From Microvirga sp. VF16 (GTDB lineage: Bacteria > Pseudomonadota > Alphaproteobacteria > Rhizobiales > Beijerinckiaceae): a stretch of DNA of 64,000 nucleotides. The stretch lies in NCBI RefSeq assembly GCF_016864375.1, contig NZ_CP069355.1:1302001-1366000 (forward strand), given 5' to 3'. This document shows positions 26,677 through 35,875 of this stretch, piece by piece (position 1 is the first letter of the stretch; the number at the start of each line of letters is the position of its first letter). The position numbers and the translations under genes were made by a program. Below the pieces are notes generated by a model. That model made no database searches. It saw nothing but the letters and a program-made list of their open reading frames with translations, and had not been told where the DNA came from.

Positions 26677-26687
26677 CGACATCAAAC

Positions 26688-27755
26688 CTATCGACCTGCC
26701 GGAATGATCTGGCGGCGCCATTGCTGCAGAAAGCCTTCGCGCATTTCGCCGATGCTCATCCAGTCAACAGGGATAAGCTTTTTGCGCTGCTCCGGATCCA
26801 TCATCGGAATGCGCTTGGCGGTCGCCTCATCAACCTTGACCTTGGTATTGGTCGGCGCGTAGAACATCGCCTTAGAAAATGCAGCCTGCGCTTCGGGGCT
26901 TATGGCGTAGTTGATGAAGGTTTGGGTAGCGTCCGGCTCCGAGGCGTTCGTGACCATGCTCATCACATTGATTTGCGAAGCTGTTCCCTCCGAAGGGCTG
27001 ACGGCGCGAACGCGACCTTCAGTCTGATCGAAGAAGAACTGGGCGCGCGCGTTGTAGCCAGCCGAGAGGGTTGCCGTGCCATTTGCAACCAGGGTGTATT
27101 GATCCGGCTTGGGCTCCCAAGTCTGAACAGCGGGGGCGAGTTTGATCAGTTTGTCGACGCCCGATTTAATCGACTTCTTGTAGTCCTCTTCTCCCGCCAG
27201 GCGGTTAGAAATGATTGTCAGGAGAATGGCCTGAATGTCGCCACCACCCTCGGCGGGAACAACGACCTTGCCCTTCTGCTTGCCATCCCACATCACTTCC
27301 CAACTCGTCGGCGGAGTAGGAAAGGCGTCGCGATTGTAGAGAAGTGTGAGTGTGTCGTAGGTAAGCGGGATCGCCGAACCTCCAAGGTCCTTACCAATAT
27401 TAGCGATATCCGCGTAATTGGAGAGCTTTGATGTATCGAGATTGGCGACGAGACCTTCTTCCTTCGCAATTTTGGCGACGGACAGGTCAAAAATGACCGC
27501 GTTGACCTGCGGCGCGTCTCTCTGCGCACGCATGCTGCCAAGGGCGGTGGCAGCACCGACCGTGCCGTAGTAATTCACCTTGATGTCGGGGTGAGCTTGC
27601 ATGAACGGCTGAATAACAGCCTTCTTGTAGTTCTCCTCGAATGGGCCACGGTAGCCCATCACAGTAATCTCGGCGGCGCTTGCCGCCAAGCTCCCGGACA
27701 AGACCGTCGTTGCGAGAAGCGTTATCGAGAGAATCGACTTAGGGGCCCAGCTCAT
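26688..27755 (-). CDS. Periplasmic solute-binding protein, spermidine/putrescine (PotD) type
   Basis: 355-residue secreted protein. The signal peptide is SILSITLLATTVLSGSLAAS with cleavage near ASAAEI; the mature start is EITVMGYRGPFEENYKKAVI. Typical PotD/type II elements follow (IPLTYDTLTLLYNRDAF). It is the first gene of the minus-strand operon; GGAGGAATGACGT precedes the ATG. Ligand unknown; the downstream aldolase, amidase-like and RraA-like enzymes suggest an organic acid or amide rather than a polyamine (inference). Confidence 0.87.
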   Translation of the reverse strand: MSWAPKSILSITLLATTVLSGSLAASAAEITVMGYRGPFEENYKKAVIQPFMQAHPDIKVNYYGTVGAATALGSMRAQRDAPQVNAVIFDLSVAKIAKEEGLVANLDTSKLSNYADIANIGKDLGGSAIPLTYDTLTLLYNRDAFPTPPTSWEVMWDGKQKGKVVVPAEGGGDIQAILLTIISNRLAGEEDYKKSIKSGVDKLIKLAPAVQTWEPKPDQYTLVANGTATLSAGYNARAQFFFDQTEGRVRAVSPSEGTASQINVMSMVTNASEPDATQTFINYAISPEAQAAFSKAMFYAPTNTKVKVDEATAKRIPMMDPEQRKKLIPVDWMSIGEMREGFLQQWRRQIIPAGR

Positions 27756-28124
27756 TACGTCATTCCTCCATCTGGCTTTGGGGTTTATTTCTTGAGACTC
27801 AATAAGCAGTATGAGGGGAGGTGGGTCCAGCGACTAAAATTTGTCGGCTGTTCAGAATCCTTGTTCTCAGCGGCCTCCGAGGGGAGCATGAGATTTTGTG
27901 GAGCAGTTTGGTAACGGGTCGGCTGTACAAGGCTCTCGGCCAGACGAAACAAGGTTGCGAGAAACCCTCACTTGCCGAAGTGCGCCCAATCCGAACGGAT
28001 GCGTCGCAAATTTGGAGCTGGCACGCAAAGATGGTCGATCGCTTAAATTCAGGCAGCGATCATATCGAACTGCTCGCAAATCCAGATTTGAGCCAGTGAA
28101 ATAGTGAGATTGGTCGTTTAACGG
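27756..28124. other. Non-coding interval upstream of the ABC operon
   Basis: About 370 bp that should hold the promoter of the minus-strand operon. No LysR-type T-N11-A box or strong palindrome could be singled out by eye, and no gene is seen. The right side borders a decayed IS6 transposase. Confidence 0.4.
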
Positions 28125-28817
28125 TCATGCGGCGAGTCGATCAAACCGCTCGCTCAGTGATAGTTGAGCCTCACGGACACACTTCGCCTGTCCTTTGCGG
28201 ATCATGTGCACCATTTCAATCCCGCCCAGGATGGCGCGAGCGCTGTTTATGGACCTGAAGCCGAGCATCGGTCGGATCCGCTGTTTGATGGCGCGGTGAT
28301 CCTGCTCAATCCGATTGTTGAAGTAGCGACTCTGGCGGATGCGGATCGGCTTCAGCCGTGATCGGCCCTCCAACTGGTTTGCCGTATCACAGGTAACGAT
28401 CGCCTTGCGGTTGGTCAGGCTGCCGTCGATCACAATCCGCTCAGGACGGCCGTGGCGCTTCAGCACCTTGCGCAGGAAGCGCTTGGCAGCGGTGAGGTCG
28501 CGCCGCTCGCTGAACCAGAACTCAACGGTATCGCCGTTGCTGTCGATGGCGCGATACAAGTAGCGCCACTGACCTCGGACCCTATTGTAAGTCTCGTCAA
28601 TGTGCCATCAACCAGTGACAGCCCTCTTTCGCGAATTGAACCGCTCCAGCAGTTCAGGTGCGTAGCGCAATATCCGGCGATGGATCGTGGCACGGTCGAC
28701 GGAGACACCGCGCTCGGCCATCATCTCCTCCAGGTTGCGCAGGCTCAGATTTTAAGCCAAGTACCACCGGACGCAGAGCAGGATCACCGCGCAATCAAAA
28801 TGCCTCCCCTTGAACAT
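28125..28817 (-). pseudogene. IS6-family transposase with two in-frame stop codons
   Basis: The minus strand begins MFKGRHFDCAVILLCVRWYL, characteristic of IS6/IS26-like transposases, continues A-stop-NLSLRNLEEMMAERGVSV, then RKRAVTG-stop-WHIDETYNRV. All parts are in one frame. The first catalytic Asp (HIDETY), the second (ERIVIDGSLTNRKAI) and the Glu region (NNRIEQDHRAIKQRIRPMLG) are kept. TAA near 28755 and TGA near 28608 kill it. No terminal repeats were found, so the element is probably also truncated. Confidence 0.8.
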
Positions 28818-28869
28818 GGTACCCTCCGCGACTGACCTGCCGGTCACGGTAGCTGAAACTTTAAAACAA

Positions 28870-29070
28870 GTTCTTGCGACAGATCCCGCCTTTCTTGCAT
28901 AGCGATGCCGTAAGGGGGCCGTCTACCCCAACGTGGGGATGGATAGCAGCCCAGGCTCTGGCAGACCGTATGTTCGCGGAGTGAAGGTGGCCCGCCCCCG
29001 CGGTAAGCTGAAGCCGGGGGTTGCTTCGGATGGGCCGGAGCCGAGCCCCAAGCTTAAGCGAGGGCGAACC
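28870..29070 (+). ncRNA. Structured 5' non-coding end of an IS110-family element (candidate bridge RNA)
   Basis: About 200 bp precede the transposase start. It contains CCCCAACGTGGGG (28929-28941, 5-bp stem with 3-base loop) and CCCCCG..CGGGGG around 28996-29021, within GC-rich sequence. An open frame from 28933 runs through it, but the family's N-terminus begins only at 29071. IS110-group bridge RNAs lie in this position; the role here is inference. Confidence 0.35.
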
Positions 29071-30195
29071 ATGGAGCAGCATAGCGAGATTTTTATCGGA
29101 TTGGACACATCGAAGCTGAAAATTTCCGTGGCAGTTGCCAACGGCGAACGGAATGGTGAGGTGCGCTTTTACGGGGAGATCCCGTCGGACCCTGGGTCGG
29201 TGAGGTCGATGGTCGACAAGCTGGCCACTCGAGGAGCACGGCTTCACTTTTGCTACGAAGCCGGGCCGACGGGCTACGATCTCCATCGCCAAATTATCGC
29301 AATGGGCCATGACTGCGTCGTTGTCGCGCCGTCGCTGGTGCCGAAGCGCCCGGGCGATCGTGTGAAGACCGACCGCCGCGATGCCGTGCGCCTGGCGCAA
29401 CTGCATCGTGCCGGCGAACTCACCTCCGTGTGGGTTCCGGACGCAGGGCATGAAGCGGTCCGCGACCTGGTTCGGGCACGGGAGGCGGCCAGCGACGCGC
29501 TCAAGCGGAGCTGCCAGCAGTGGCAAGCGTTTCTGTTGCGCCACGGTCGGATCTATCGCGGTCGGACATCCTGGACTCAGGCTCATCTCCGATGGCTTTG
29601 CAGTTTGCAGTTCGAGCACCCGGCCCATTACATCGTTCTGGCGGAATATCGGCAAGCCATTGAGGAGGCCGAAGTTCGCCTGGATCGACTGACCAAACAG
29701 GTTGCCGAAACGGCAGTCTCCTGGTCGATGTCGCCGGTGGTGGAGGCGTATCAAGCCATGCGCGGCGTTGGGTTCATGACGGCGGTCACCTTTGTGGTCG
29801 AGATCGGTGATGTACGCCGCTTTGACAGTCCGCGGCCGTTGATGGCGTTTCTTGGCCTCGTGCCGTGTGAGAGCTCAACCGGTGAGCGGGTCAAACGCGG
29901 GGGCATTACCAAGGCCGGGAACATGCGGGCGCGGCGGGCGCTCGTCGAAGGCGCCTGGACCTACCGTTTCCCGGCACGCGTAAGCACGAGGATCCAGGCG
30001 CGGCTGGAAGGCCTGCCAAAAACGGTACGCGAGATTGCCTGGAAAGGGCAGGTTCGGCTGTGTGCGCGCTACCGCAAACTCATCATGGCTGGGAAGCTCA
30101 AGACCGTCGCAGTGACCGCGATCGCGCGTGAAATGGCGGCGTTTCTCTGGGCAATCGGGCAGGAAGTCGCTCCGACCACCCAGGCGCAAAGCTAG
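29071..30195 (+). CDS. IS110-family transposase (different subgroup from the 17.6 kb copy)
   Basis: 374 residues, intact, start ATG 29071. DEDD domain: IFIGLDTSKLKISVAVANGE, FCYEAGPTGYDLHRQII, KTDRRDAVRLAQLHRAGEL. C-terminal Transposase_20 domain: AYQAMRGVGFMTAVTFVVEI with GLVPCESSTGERVKRGGITK. It shares little detailed sequence with the copies at 17.6 and 41.8 kb, so it is an independent element. Ends could not be fixed; sequence to about 30230 may be its right end. Confidence 0.88.
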   Translation: MEQHSEIFIGLDTSKLKISVAVANGERNGEVRFYGEIPSDPGSVRSMVDKLATRGARLHFCYEAGPTGYDLHRQIIAMGHDCVVVAPSLVPKRPGDRVKTDRRDAVRLAQLHRAGELTSVWVPDAGHEAVRDLVRAREAASDALKRSCQQWQAFLLRHGRIYRGRTSWTQAHLRWLCSLQFEHPAHYIVLAEYRQAIEEAEVRLDRLTKQVAETAVSWSMSPVVEAYQAMRGVGFMTAVTFVVEIGDVRRFDSPRPLMAFLGLVPCESSTGERVKRGGITKAGNMRARRALVEGAWTYRFPARVSTRIQARLEGLPKTVREIAWKGQVRLCARYRKLIMAGKLKTVAVTAIAREMAAFLWAIGQEVAPTTQAQS

Positions 30196-30700
30196 ACGAT
30201 CGATGAAATACAAACGCTGAGAAACGCCGAGAAAACGAAATATCTGTCTGTTGTGCAAAGTTGGAGACAGGGCTCCGGTGGGGATTCCTCGATCACTTTG
30301 AGTGGCCAACTCCCGTTGACGCCCGATGGCAGACAAGAGCAGCCCCATACGAACCAACGGAGATGCGGTCACCAACCCGCGCATGAGAGTATGTTAACCG
30401 TCGTCGATATGCCCTGTCTCCTACCATGCACAGCGGACTTTGACAGATTGATTTCGCCTCTATCGACGGAAGGACGCTAATCATGCCTCAGGTACTTGAA
30501 AACGAACATAAGAGAGTGAGGGTGCTGTACACCCACCCGTGAGGCAACCGAGAGGCAAACAGTCCATCAACACCTCTGCTTCGGCGCTGGAAAGGATATT
30601 AGGGGATGGGCTGGAAGCTGCCATCACGAGGGCCGTATTCTACGATCGCGCCCTTCGATTCAACCATGACCAGCGTTAGTGCTGAAACCCGCCAAGGGAA
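30196..30700. other. Intergenic stretch between IS110 and penicillin-acylase gene
   Basis: No supported gene. It probably holds the IS110 right end followed by the distal promoter region of the acylase. Short frames of 60-75 codons lack ribosome-binding sites and family resemblance. Confidence 0.4.
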
Positions 30701-30708
30701 AGTCAAAT

Positions 30709-30726
30709 GCGCGAAAATCCGCACAT
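30709..30726. promoter_or_regulatory. Candidate enhancer-binding (NtrC/DctD-type) site
   Basis: TGCGCGAAAATCCGCACA is an imperfect dyad, 63 bp upstream of the sigma-54 -24 element. It resembles the GTGCGAGAGTTCGCAC dyad upstream of dctA (shared TGCG and CGCACA arms) but with a spacer two bases longer. Role is inference. Confidence 0.35.
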
Positions 30727-30788
30727 TGATGGTGCGCGAGACCACCGAAACCGCGGCAAAAAGGGCGGAATCGGTGCATTTTTCTGTT

Positions 30789-30804
30789 TGGCACGCCACT
30801 TGCT
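30789..30804 (+). promoter_or_regulatory. Sigma-54 promoter of the penicillin-acylase gene
   Basis: TGGCACGCCACTTGCT matches the -24/-12 consensus (TGGCACG-N4-TTGC[A/T]) exactly, with GG and GC separated by 10 bases. It lies 95 bp before the acylase ATG and has the same form as the dctA promoter in this window. Expression should need RpoN and an enhancer-binding activator. Confidence 0.7.
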
Positions 30805-30898
30805 TTCGAGACTGCAGCAGCGTGCGACCGGAGCGCCGCGATGGGAGAAACCCGGGACGGGCAGCAGAGCCCACCCCGATCCGGTCAGGGAGAGAAAC

Positions 30899-33376
30899 AT
30901 GACCCCACAAGCTCACAGCGCAAACCTCTCGCCTCACAAGAACAACCAGTTGAGACGCATTGGTGGCGCCATGTGCGCGCTCGCTGCCACGGCACTGATG
31001 ACGGGTACCGTCCTGGCGCGGGAGGCGGAGCGAACCAATACCGAAGCCATCGAGATCCAGGGCCTTAAGGCCCCTGGTGAAGTCATTGTCGATCAATGGG
31101 GCGTCCCGCATATCTATGCGAAAAGCGAACGCGACGCTTTTTTCCTGCAAGGCTGGAATGCCGCGCGCGATCGCCTCTGGCAGATCGACCTGTGGCGCAA
31201 GCGCGGGCTTGGCCGTCTTGCTGCCTCTTTGGGTCCGGATTATGCCAAGCAGGATCAGGCGCTCCGGCTTTTTCTCTATCATGGCGACATGGACGCCGAG
31301 TGGGCTGCTTACGACAAGGGCGCCCGCGCGGCGGCCGAGGCCTTCGCCGAAGGGGTGAATGCTTATGTATCGCGCGTCAAGGCCAATCCGAACCTGTTGC
31401 CGCTCGAATTCCGTCTTACCGGATCGGAACCGGAAATGTGGAACGCCAAGGATATCGTGCGCATCCGCTCCAATGGCTTGACCCGCAATCTGACCTCCGA
31501 AGTGAAGCGCGCGCGGTCCGCCTGCGCGGCAGGCATCGAGGCGGATGCGCTGCGCAAGAAGCTGCTGCCGCCGGTCAAGCCAGCCGTGCCGGAAGGCCTC
31601 GATCCGTGCGCCATTCCGGAAGATGTCTTGCGCGATTTCGTGCTGGCCACGGAACCTGTTTCTTTTGCGGGCGAGAAGAAGAAGGCCTCCCTCGACGATC
31701 CGCAGGAGTATCAGTCGCGCCTTGCCGCACTTGAAGAGAGTATCGCGACGATCGGCTCCAACAATTGGACCATTGCCCCCTCCCGCACCGTCACCGGACG
31801 GCCGATCCTGTCAGGCGATCCCCACCGTGACCATGCGGTACCGTCGCTGCGTTATGCCGTGCATCTTGACGCGCCCGGCCTCAACGTCATCGGCGCGGGA
31901 GAGCCGGCGTTGCCGGGCATTTCGATGGGCCATAACGATACCATTGCATTCGGCCTGACCATCTTCGCGATCGACCAGGAAGACCTCTACGTCTATGAGC
32001 TCGACCCAGCCGATCCCAACCGTTACCGCTACAAGGACGGCTACGAGACGATGCGGACGGTGACCGAGGAAATTCAGGTCAAGGGCGAGGCACCGCGCCA
32101 GGTCGAGTTGAAATTCACCCGGCACGGTCCGGTCATCTATACCGACACGAAAAACAACAGGGCTTTTGCCTTGCGGTCGATCTGGTTCGAGCCGGGCTCG
32201 TCCCCCTATTTCTCCTCGCTTGGCTTCATGAAGGCAAAGAACTGGCAGGATTTTCGCAAGGCCGCGGAAGGCTGGGGCGCGCCCTCCCTCAATCAGGTCT
32301 ACGCCGACACCGAGGGCAATATCGGCTGGACTGTGACCGGGTTCGCGCCGGTGCGCTCGAACTGGGACGGGTTAATGCCCGTGCCGGGCGACGGGCGCTA
32401 CGAGTGGAAGGGCTTGCGTCCCGGCCGCGAATTGCCGTCGCTGTATAATCCGAAGGAGGGGTATTTCGCCAGCGCCAATGAAATGAACATTCCCGAAGGC
32501 CACCCGTTGCGCGAGAAGATCGGCTTCGAATGGTCAAGCGACTCGCGCAGCCGACGCATTCGGGAAGTGTTTGCGGCCAAAGAAAAATGGGCGCTGATCG
32601 ATGCGATGGCGCTGCAGACCGACGACACCAATGTGATCGGTCGACGGATTGTCAGGTTGCTGGCGTCGCTCCACTCCGATGACGCGCAGATTGCAACCGG
32701 CTTGAAACTGCTCAAGAACTGGGATGGACGCACCCCGGCAGACAGCGCGCAGGCCGCCCTGGCCGAGGTGTGGCTGTCGAAGCATCTCGGGCACGCCGTG
32801 GTGGCGGTTGCAACACCCGAGGCAGCGCGCGCGATTGTTGGCAACGGCGATCTCGATGCGATCGCGGATCTGCTCGAAGCGCCCGACGAGCGGCTTGGCA
32901 AGCAGCCGCAAGCCGCGCGCGACCGGATCCTGCTTCAAACCCTTGGTGAGGCCATGCAGGAGGTGTCCGAACGGCTTGGCCCCGACCCGGCCGACTGGGC
33001 CTGGGGCAAGCTGCATCATGCGGCGTTCGAGCACGCCCTATCTGCGCGCGCGGACGAGCCAACGCGGGCGCAATTGAACATTGCACGCCTGCAGCAAGGC
33101 GGCTCCTACTACAGCCTGATGATGGCGTACTATCGAGACAAGGATTTCCGCACCACGTCGGGCGCCTCGTTCCGCATGGTGCTCGATGTCGGCCACTGGG
33201 ATGAGAGCGCCTTCATCAACACGCCGGGGCAGTCGGGTAATCCGATGGACCCGTTCTATCGCAATCTCACACCGCTGTGGGCGAACGGGGCCTATGCGCC
33301 TTTCCTCTATTCGCGACCAGCGGTCGAGGGGGCTGCCTTCAAGCGCTACGAACTGACGCCCAAGAGTGCCGACTGA
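30899..33376 (+). CDS. Penicillin acylase family N-terminal nucleophile hydrolase, secreted
   Basis: 825-residue precursor; ATG 30899 chosen for AGGGAGAG 5 bases upstream and for the signal peptide that follows (GGAMCALAATALMTGTVLA, residues 22-40). The family matures by autocatalytic cleavage before the nucleophile Ser; here TIGSNNWTIAPSRT puts it at Ser287, giving an alpha chain of about 245 and a beta chain of about 540 residues. Other family segments: EVIVDQWGVPHIYAKSERDA, GISMGHNDTIAFGLT, FTRHGPVI, NPMDPFYRN. The substrate could be an acyl-homoserine lactone, penicillin or another N-acyl amide. A sigma-54 promoter precedes it, unusual for this family. Confidence 0.88.
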   Translation: MTPQAHSANLSPHKNNQLRRIGGAMCALAATALMTGTVLAREAERTNTEAIEIQGLKAPGEVIVDQWGVPHIYAKSERDAFFLQGWNAARDRLWQIDLWRKRGLGRLAASLGPDYAKQDQALRLFLYHGDMDAEWAAYDKGARAAAEAFAEGVNAYVSRVKANPNLLPLEFRLTGSEPEMWNAKDIVRIRSNGLTRNLTSEVKRARSACAAGIEADALRKKLLPPVKPAVPEGLDPCAIPEDVLRDFVLATEPVSFAGEKKKASLDDPQEYQSRLAALEESIATIGSNNWTIAPSRTVTGRPILSGDPHRDHAVPSLRYAVHLDAPGLNVIGAGEPALPGISMGHNDTIAFGLTIFAIDQEDLYVYELDPADPNRYRYKDGYETMRTVTEEIQVKGEAPRQVELKFTRHGPVIYTDTKNNRAFALRSIWFEPGSSPYFSSLGFMKAKNWQDFRKAAEGWGAPSLNQVYADTEGNIGWTVTGFAPVRSNWDGLMPVPGDGRYEWKGLRPGRELPSLYNPKEGYFASANEMNIPEGHPLREKIGFEWSSDSRSRRIREVFAAKEKWALIDAMALQTDDTNVIGRRIVRLLASLHSDDAQIATGLKLLKNWDGRTPADSAQAALAEVWLSKHLGHAVVAVATPEAARAIVGNGDLDAIADLLEAPDERLGKQPQAARDRILLQTLGEAMQEVSERLGPDPADWAWGKLHHAAFEHALSARADEPTRAQLNIARLQQGGSYYSLMMAYYRDKDFRTTSGASFRMVLDVGHWDESAFINTPGQSGNPMDPFYRNLTPLWANGAYAPFLYSRPAVEGAAFKRYELTPKSAD

Positions 33377-33378
33377 TG

Positions 33379-33406
33379 GGTTCGCTGATTGTTGCTTCAG
33401 CGAACC
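33379..33406 (+). terminator. Stem-loop directly after the acylase gene
   Basis: GGTTCGCTGA (33379-33388) pairs perfectly with TCAGCGAACC (33397-33406) around an 8-base loop, three bases past the stop codon. No T run follows, so it is either a weak terminator or an mRNA 3' stabiliser. Confidence 0.45.
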
Positions 33407-33814
33407 GGTGTTCGCGGCCACGTCCGCACTGGGCATTGTCGGTGGTCGGGATCTGTCCCGCTACTCGGCTTGCCGGGTGGCGGTTCATCTCCCCGTCCGC
33501 GTGAGGGATAGACCGCCGTCCCTCACGTCGCCCATTTGTTTACTTGCGGGGCCGGGCACATGTCCGGCCTCGGTTCCCCGCCGTCCCATGCGGCCCGAAC
33601 GACACCGGCGGGATTTGGCCGCGCCGTAGAGAGGTGCAAGAGGCAAACTCTCTGCTATCGCGGCCCTTCGGTTGCGTTGCTCCCCGTCTGGGGCCTTGAC
33701 CGCCAGACAGGGAGCATGAGGCGCCGAAGGAGAGAACTATGAACCAGAGGTCGACCGCCACCCGAACTGGCCAACAGGATCGGCAGCGCCATCGAGGCTG
33801 GCGCTGGTAAGTTA
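33407..33814. other. GC-rich non-coding stretch with inverted repeats
   Basis: No gene is supported. Short repeats are visible: GTGAGGGA..TCCCTCAC around 33500-33526 and CCCTGTC/GGCGGTC-like repeats near 33700. It resembles the upstream part of mobile-element or plasmid-borne gene clusters and ends at the IS5 element. Confidence 0.35.
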
Positions 33815-34771
33815 GAGGCTGGTGAGCAATTATCTTTCGCCTTTGCGAGTGAGACGGCGCAGCAGGATGCGGCTCATCGCGAGATAGAGCAGCATCTCGC
33901 CGGTTTCGACGAAGCGCTCATAGTCCTTGGCGAGGCGACGATTGGTGGTCAGCCAGCCGATGGTCCGCTCCACCACCCATCGGCGTGCGAGCACCTGAAA
34001 GCCGCTCGGGCGCGTCGGTGGCTCTGCGTCAATCCGCATCCAGGTTCCGCCGCTCCACCAATGCTGCGGGATGGATAATCTCCAGCCCAGGGCTTTCTGA
34101 AGCCAGTCCCGCAAACCTCGATAAGCGGTGTCTGCCCACATCAGCTCGATGGCCGGAAACAGATGCTGCAGACCCTCCAACAAGACCTCAGCTCCGGCGC
34201 GGTCATGGATGTCGGCGGGCTGCACCTTGTTCTTCAGCAGATTGCCTTGCGTATCAACGAGCAGATGACGCTTGCGGCCCTTCACCTTCTTGGCGCCGTC
34301 ATAGCCGCGCGGCCCTCCCATCTCGGTGGTCTTGACTGACTGGCTGTCGATGATCGCCGCACTCGGTTGAGCAGACCGGCCGATCGTGCGCCGATAACTC
34401 TCGCGCAGCGCCTGAGTGATGTGCTCCCACGTGCCGTTCTCCCGCCACTGCGTATAATGGTAGAAGACGGCGTCGCGTGGCGGATATTCGTGCGGCAGCA
34501 TCCGCCATTGAGCTCCTGTCCGCAGCAGGTAGAAGATGGCGTCGGCGATGCGGCGTAAGGGATAGGTCTGTCGTCGCCCGGCGGGATGACTGCGGGCGAT
34601 CAGCGGCTCCAGCAGCGCCCATTCGGCATCGGTGAGATCACTGGCGTAGGAACTGACATCCATGGCACGGGCCTCGATCGTGAAACAGCCCGCATCCGCC
34701 TCCGCGGCCCAGCACCAAACCGATTCTGAATCAAACACTTGGATCGAGCAATAAAATTGCTCACCAGCCTC
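33815..34771 (-). mobile_element. IS5-family element (ISL2 group) with TTA target duplication
   Basis: Perfect inverted repeats GAGGCTGGTGAGCAATT start at 33815 and end at 34771. The element is flanked on both sides by TTA (33812-33814 and 34772-34774), the TNA duplication expected for this group. An intact transposase occupies the minus strand. The right TTA is shared with the TA border of the next IS630 element. Confidence 0.85.
33830..34663 (-). CDS. IS5-family (ISL2-like) transposase, intact
   Basis: 277 residues from ATG 34663 (MDVSSYASDLTDAEWALLEP); an in-frame extension to 34738 crosses into the terminal region and is not conserved. The DDE triad is in AAIIDSQSVKTTEMGG, LMWADTAYRGLRDWLQ and RRWVVERTIGWLTTNRRLA. 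DUF4096-type N-terminus. Single frame, so no frameshifting is needed. Confidence 0.87.
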   Translation of the reverse strand: MDVSSYASDLTDAEWALLEPLIARSHPAGRRQTYPLRRIADAIFYLLRTGAQWRMLPHEYPPRDAVFYHYTQWRENGTWEHITQALRESYRRTIGRSAQPSAAIIDSQSVKTTEMGGPRGYDGAKKVKGRKRHLLVDTQGNLLKNKVQPADIHDRAGAEVLLEGLQHLFPAIELMWADTAYRGLRDWLQKALGWRLSIPQHWWSGGTWMRIDAEPPTRPSGFQVLARRWVVERTIGWLTTNRRLAKDYERFVETGEMLLYLAMSRILLRRLTRKGER

Positions 34772-34774
34772 TTA

Positions 34775-35875
34775 TTGATCTTCACGCGACAGGTGTAACA
34801 TAGGACGGTGTCCGTCATCGTGAGGAGGTGCGCGATGGAAGACAACGTTTGGCGGCCGACGCATTTGACGTCGGAGCAGATGGAGGAGCGTCGCCTGGTG
34901 GCCGCGACGCTGCTGCGGCAGGGGCGGCTCTCTCAAGCAGACATCGCCCGGCATGTGGGGGTCAGCCGCGCCAGTGTCTGCCGCTGGGCCGCCACCCTGG
35001 CCCAAGAGGGCCCGCGCGGCCTGGAAGCGCGCCCCATCCCGGGACCCTCGCCCCGCCTCGATGAGAAGGCTTGGGCTCGGCTGGGCCGGCTGCTGGATCG
35101 GGGTGCGGTGGCGGCGGGCTTTGCCACCGAGCGCTGGACCCTTGGCCGCATCGCCGCCGTGATCGAGCGCGAGTTCGGGGTGCATTATCATCCGCGCTAC
35201 CTGGAGCGACCACTGAAGGCGCACGGCTTCAGCGTACAGCGCCCGGCCACACGGGCGAGGGAGCGCGACGAGCTGGTGATTGCGGTCTGGCCCAAGCGCG
35301 ACTGGGTGGCGTTGAAAAAAAGGCCCAGCGCGAGCACCGCACGCTTCTTCTCTGGGACGAGACCGGCCACAGCTTCCGGATCCGGCCGGGCACGACCTGG
35401 GCGCGACGCGGGCTGACCCCCGTGCTCCAGCGGGTGAGCAAGCGACGTGAGGTGTCGAGCATCGTGGCGATCACGCCGGACGGGCGGCTGTATGCGCGTC
35501 ATTTCCGCACCTCCATCTCGAGCCGCTGTGTCATTCAGGCTCTGCGCTCTGTCCGCTGCAAGATCGGCACGCCGCTGCTGGTGGTCTGGGATCGGCTCAA
35601 CGCGCACCGCTCACGGGCGACTACGGACTTCATCGCTTCGCACGCACAGGACTTTGCGGTGGCCTATCTGCCAGCCTATGCCCCGGAGTTGAATCCGGAA
35701 GAGCAGTGCAATGCCTTCGTCAAGCGCGCCATGGCAAACGCTCTGCCCGGATCAGTCGATGACCTGCATCGGCTCGCCCGTCGCGAGTTCGGCCGCCTCA
35801 AACGTCACCCCGAGATGATCGTCCGCTTCTTCCGCCATGCAGGCCTCTCCATTACCGGCATCCCGTGAAGATCAT
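34775..35875 (+). mobile_element. IS630-family element with TA target duplication
   Basis: Inverted repeats TTGATCTTCACGCGACAGG (left, from 34775) and the complement of ATGATCTTCACGGGATGCC (right, ending 35875). TA dinucleotides flank both sides (34773-34774 and 35876-35877), as for IS630/Tc1 elements. It sits directly beside the IS5 element, sharing its TTA. Confidence 0.8.
34835..35868 (+). CDS. IS630-family transposase, two frames joined at an A7 run
   Basis: First frame from ATG 34835 (EDNVWRPTHLTSEQMEERRL) holds the helix-turn-helix (SQADIARHVGVSRASVCRWA). Second frame carries the DDE/DDD residues: RTLLLWDETGHSFRIRPG, LLVVWDRLNAHRSRATTDFI, AYLPAYAPELNPEEQCNAFV. The frames meet at TTGAAAAAAAGG near 35315, a classic slippery run where a -1 shift would fuse them, so a full transposase is likely made by programmed frameshifting. 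GAGGAGGTG precedes the start. Confidence 0.8.
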
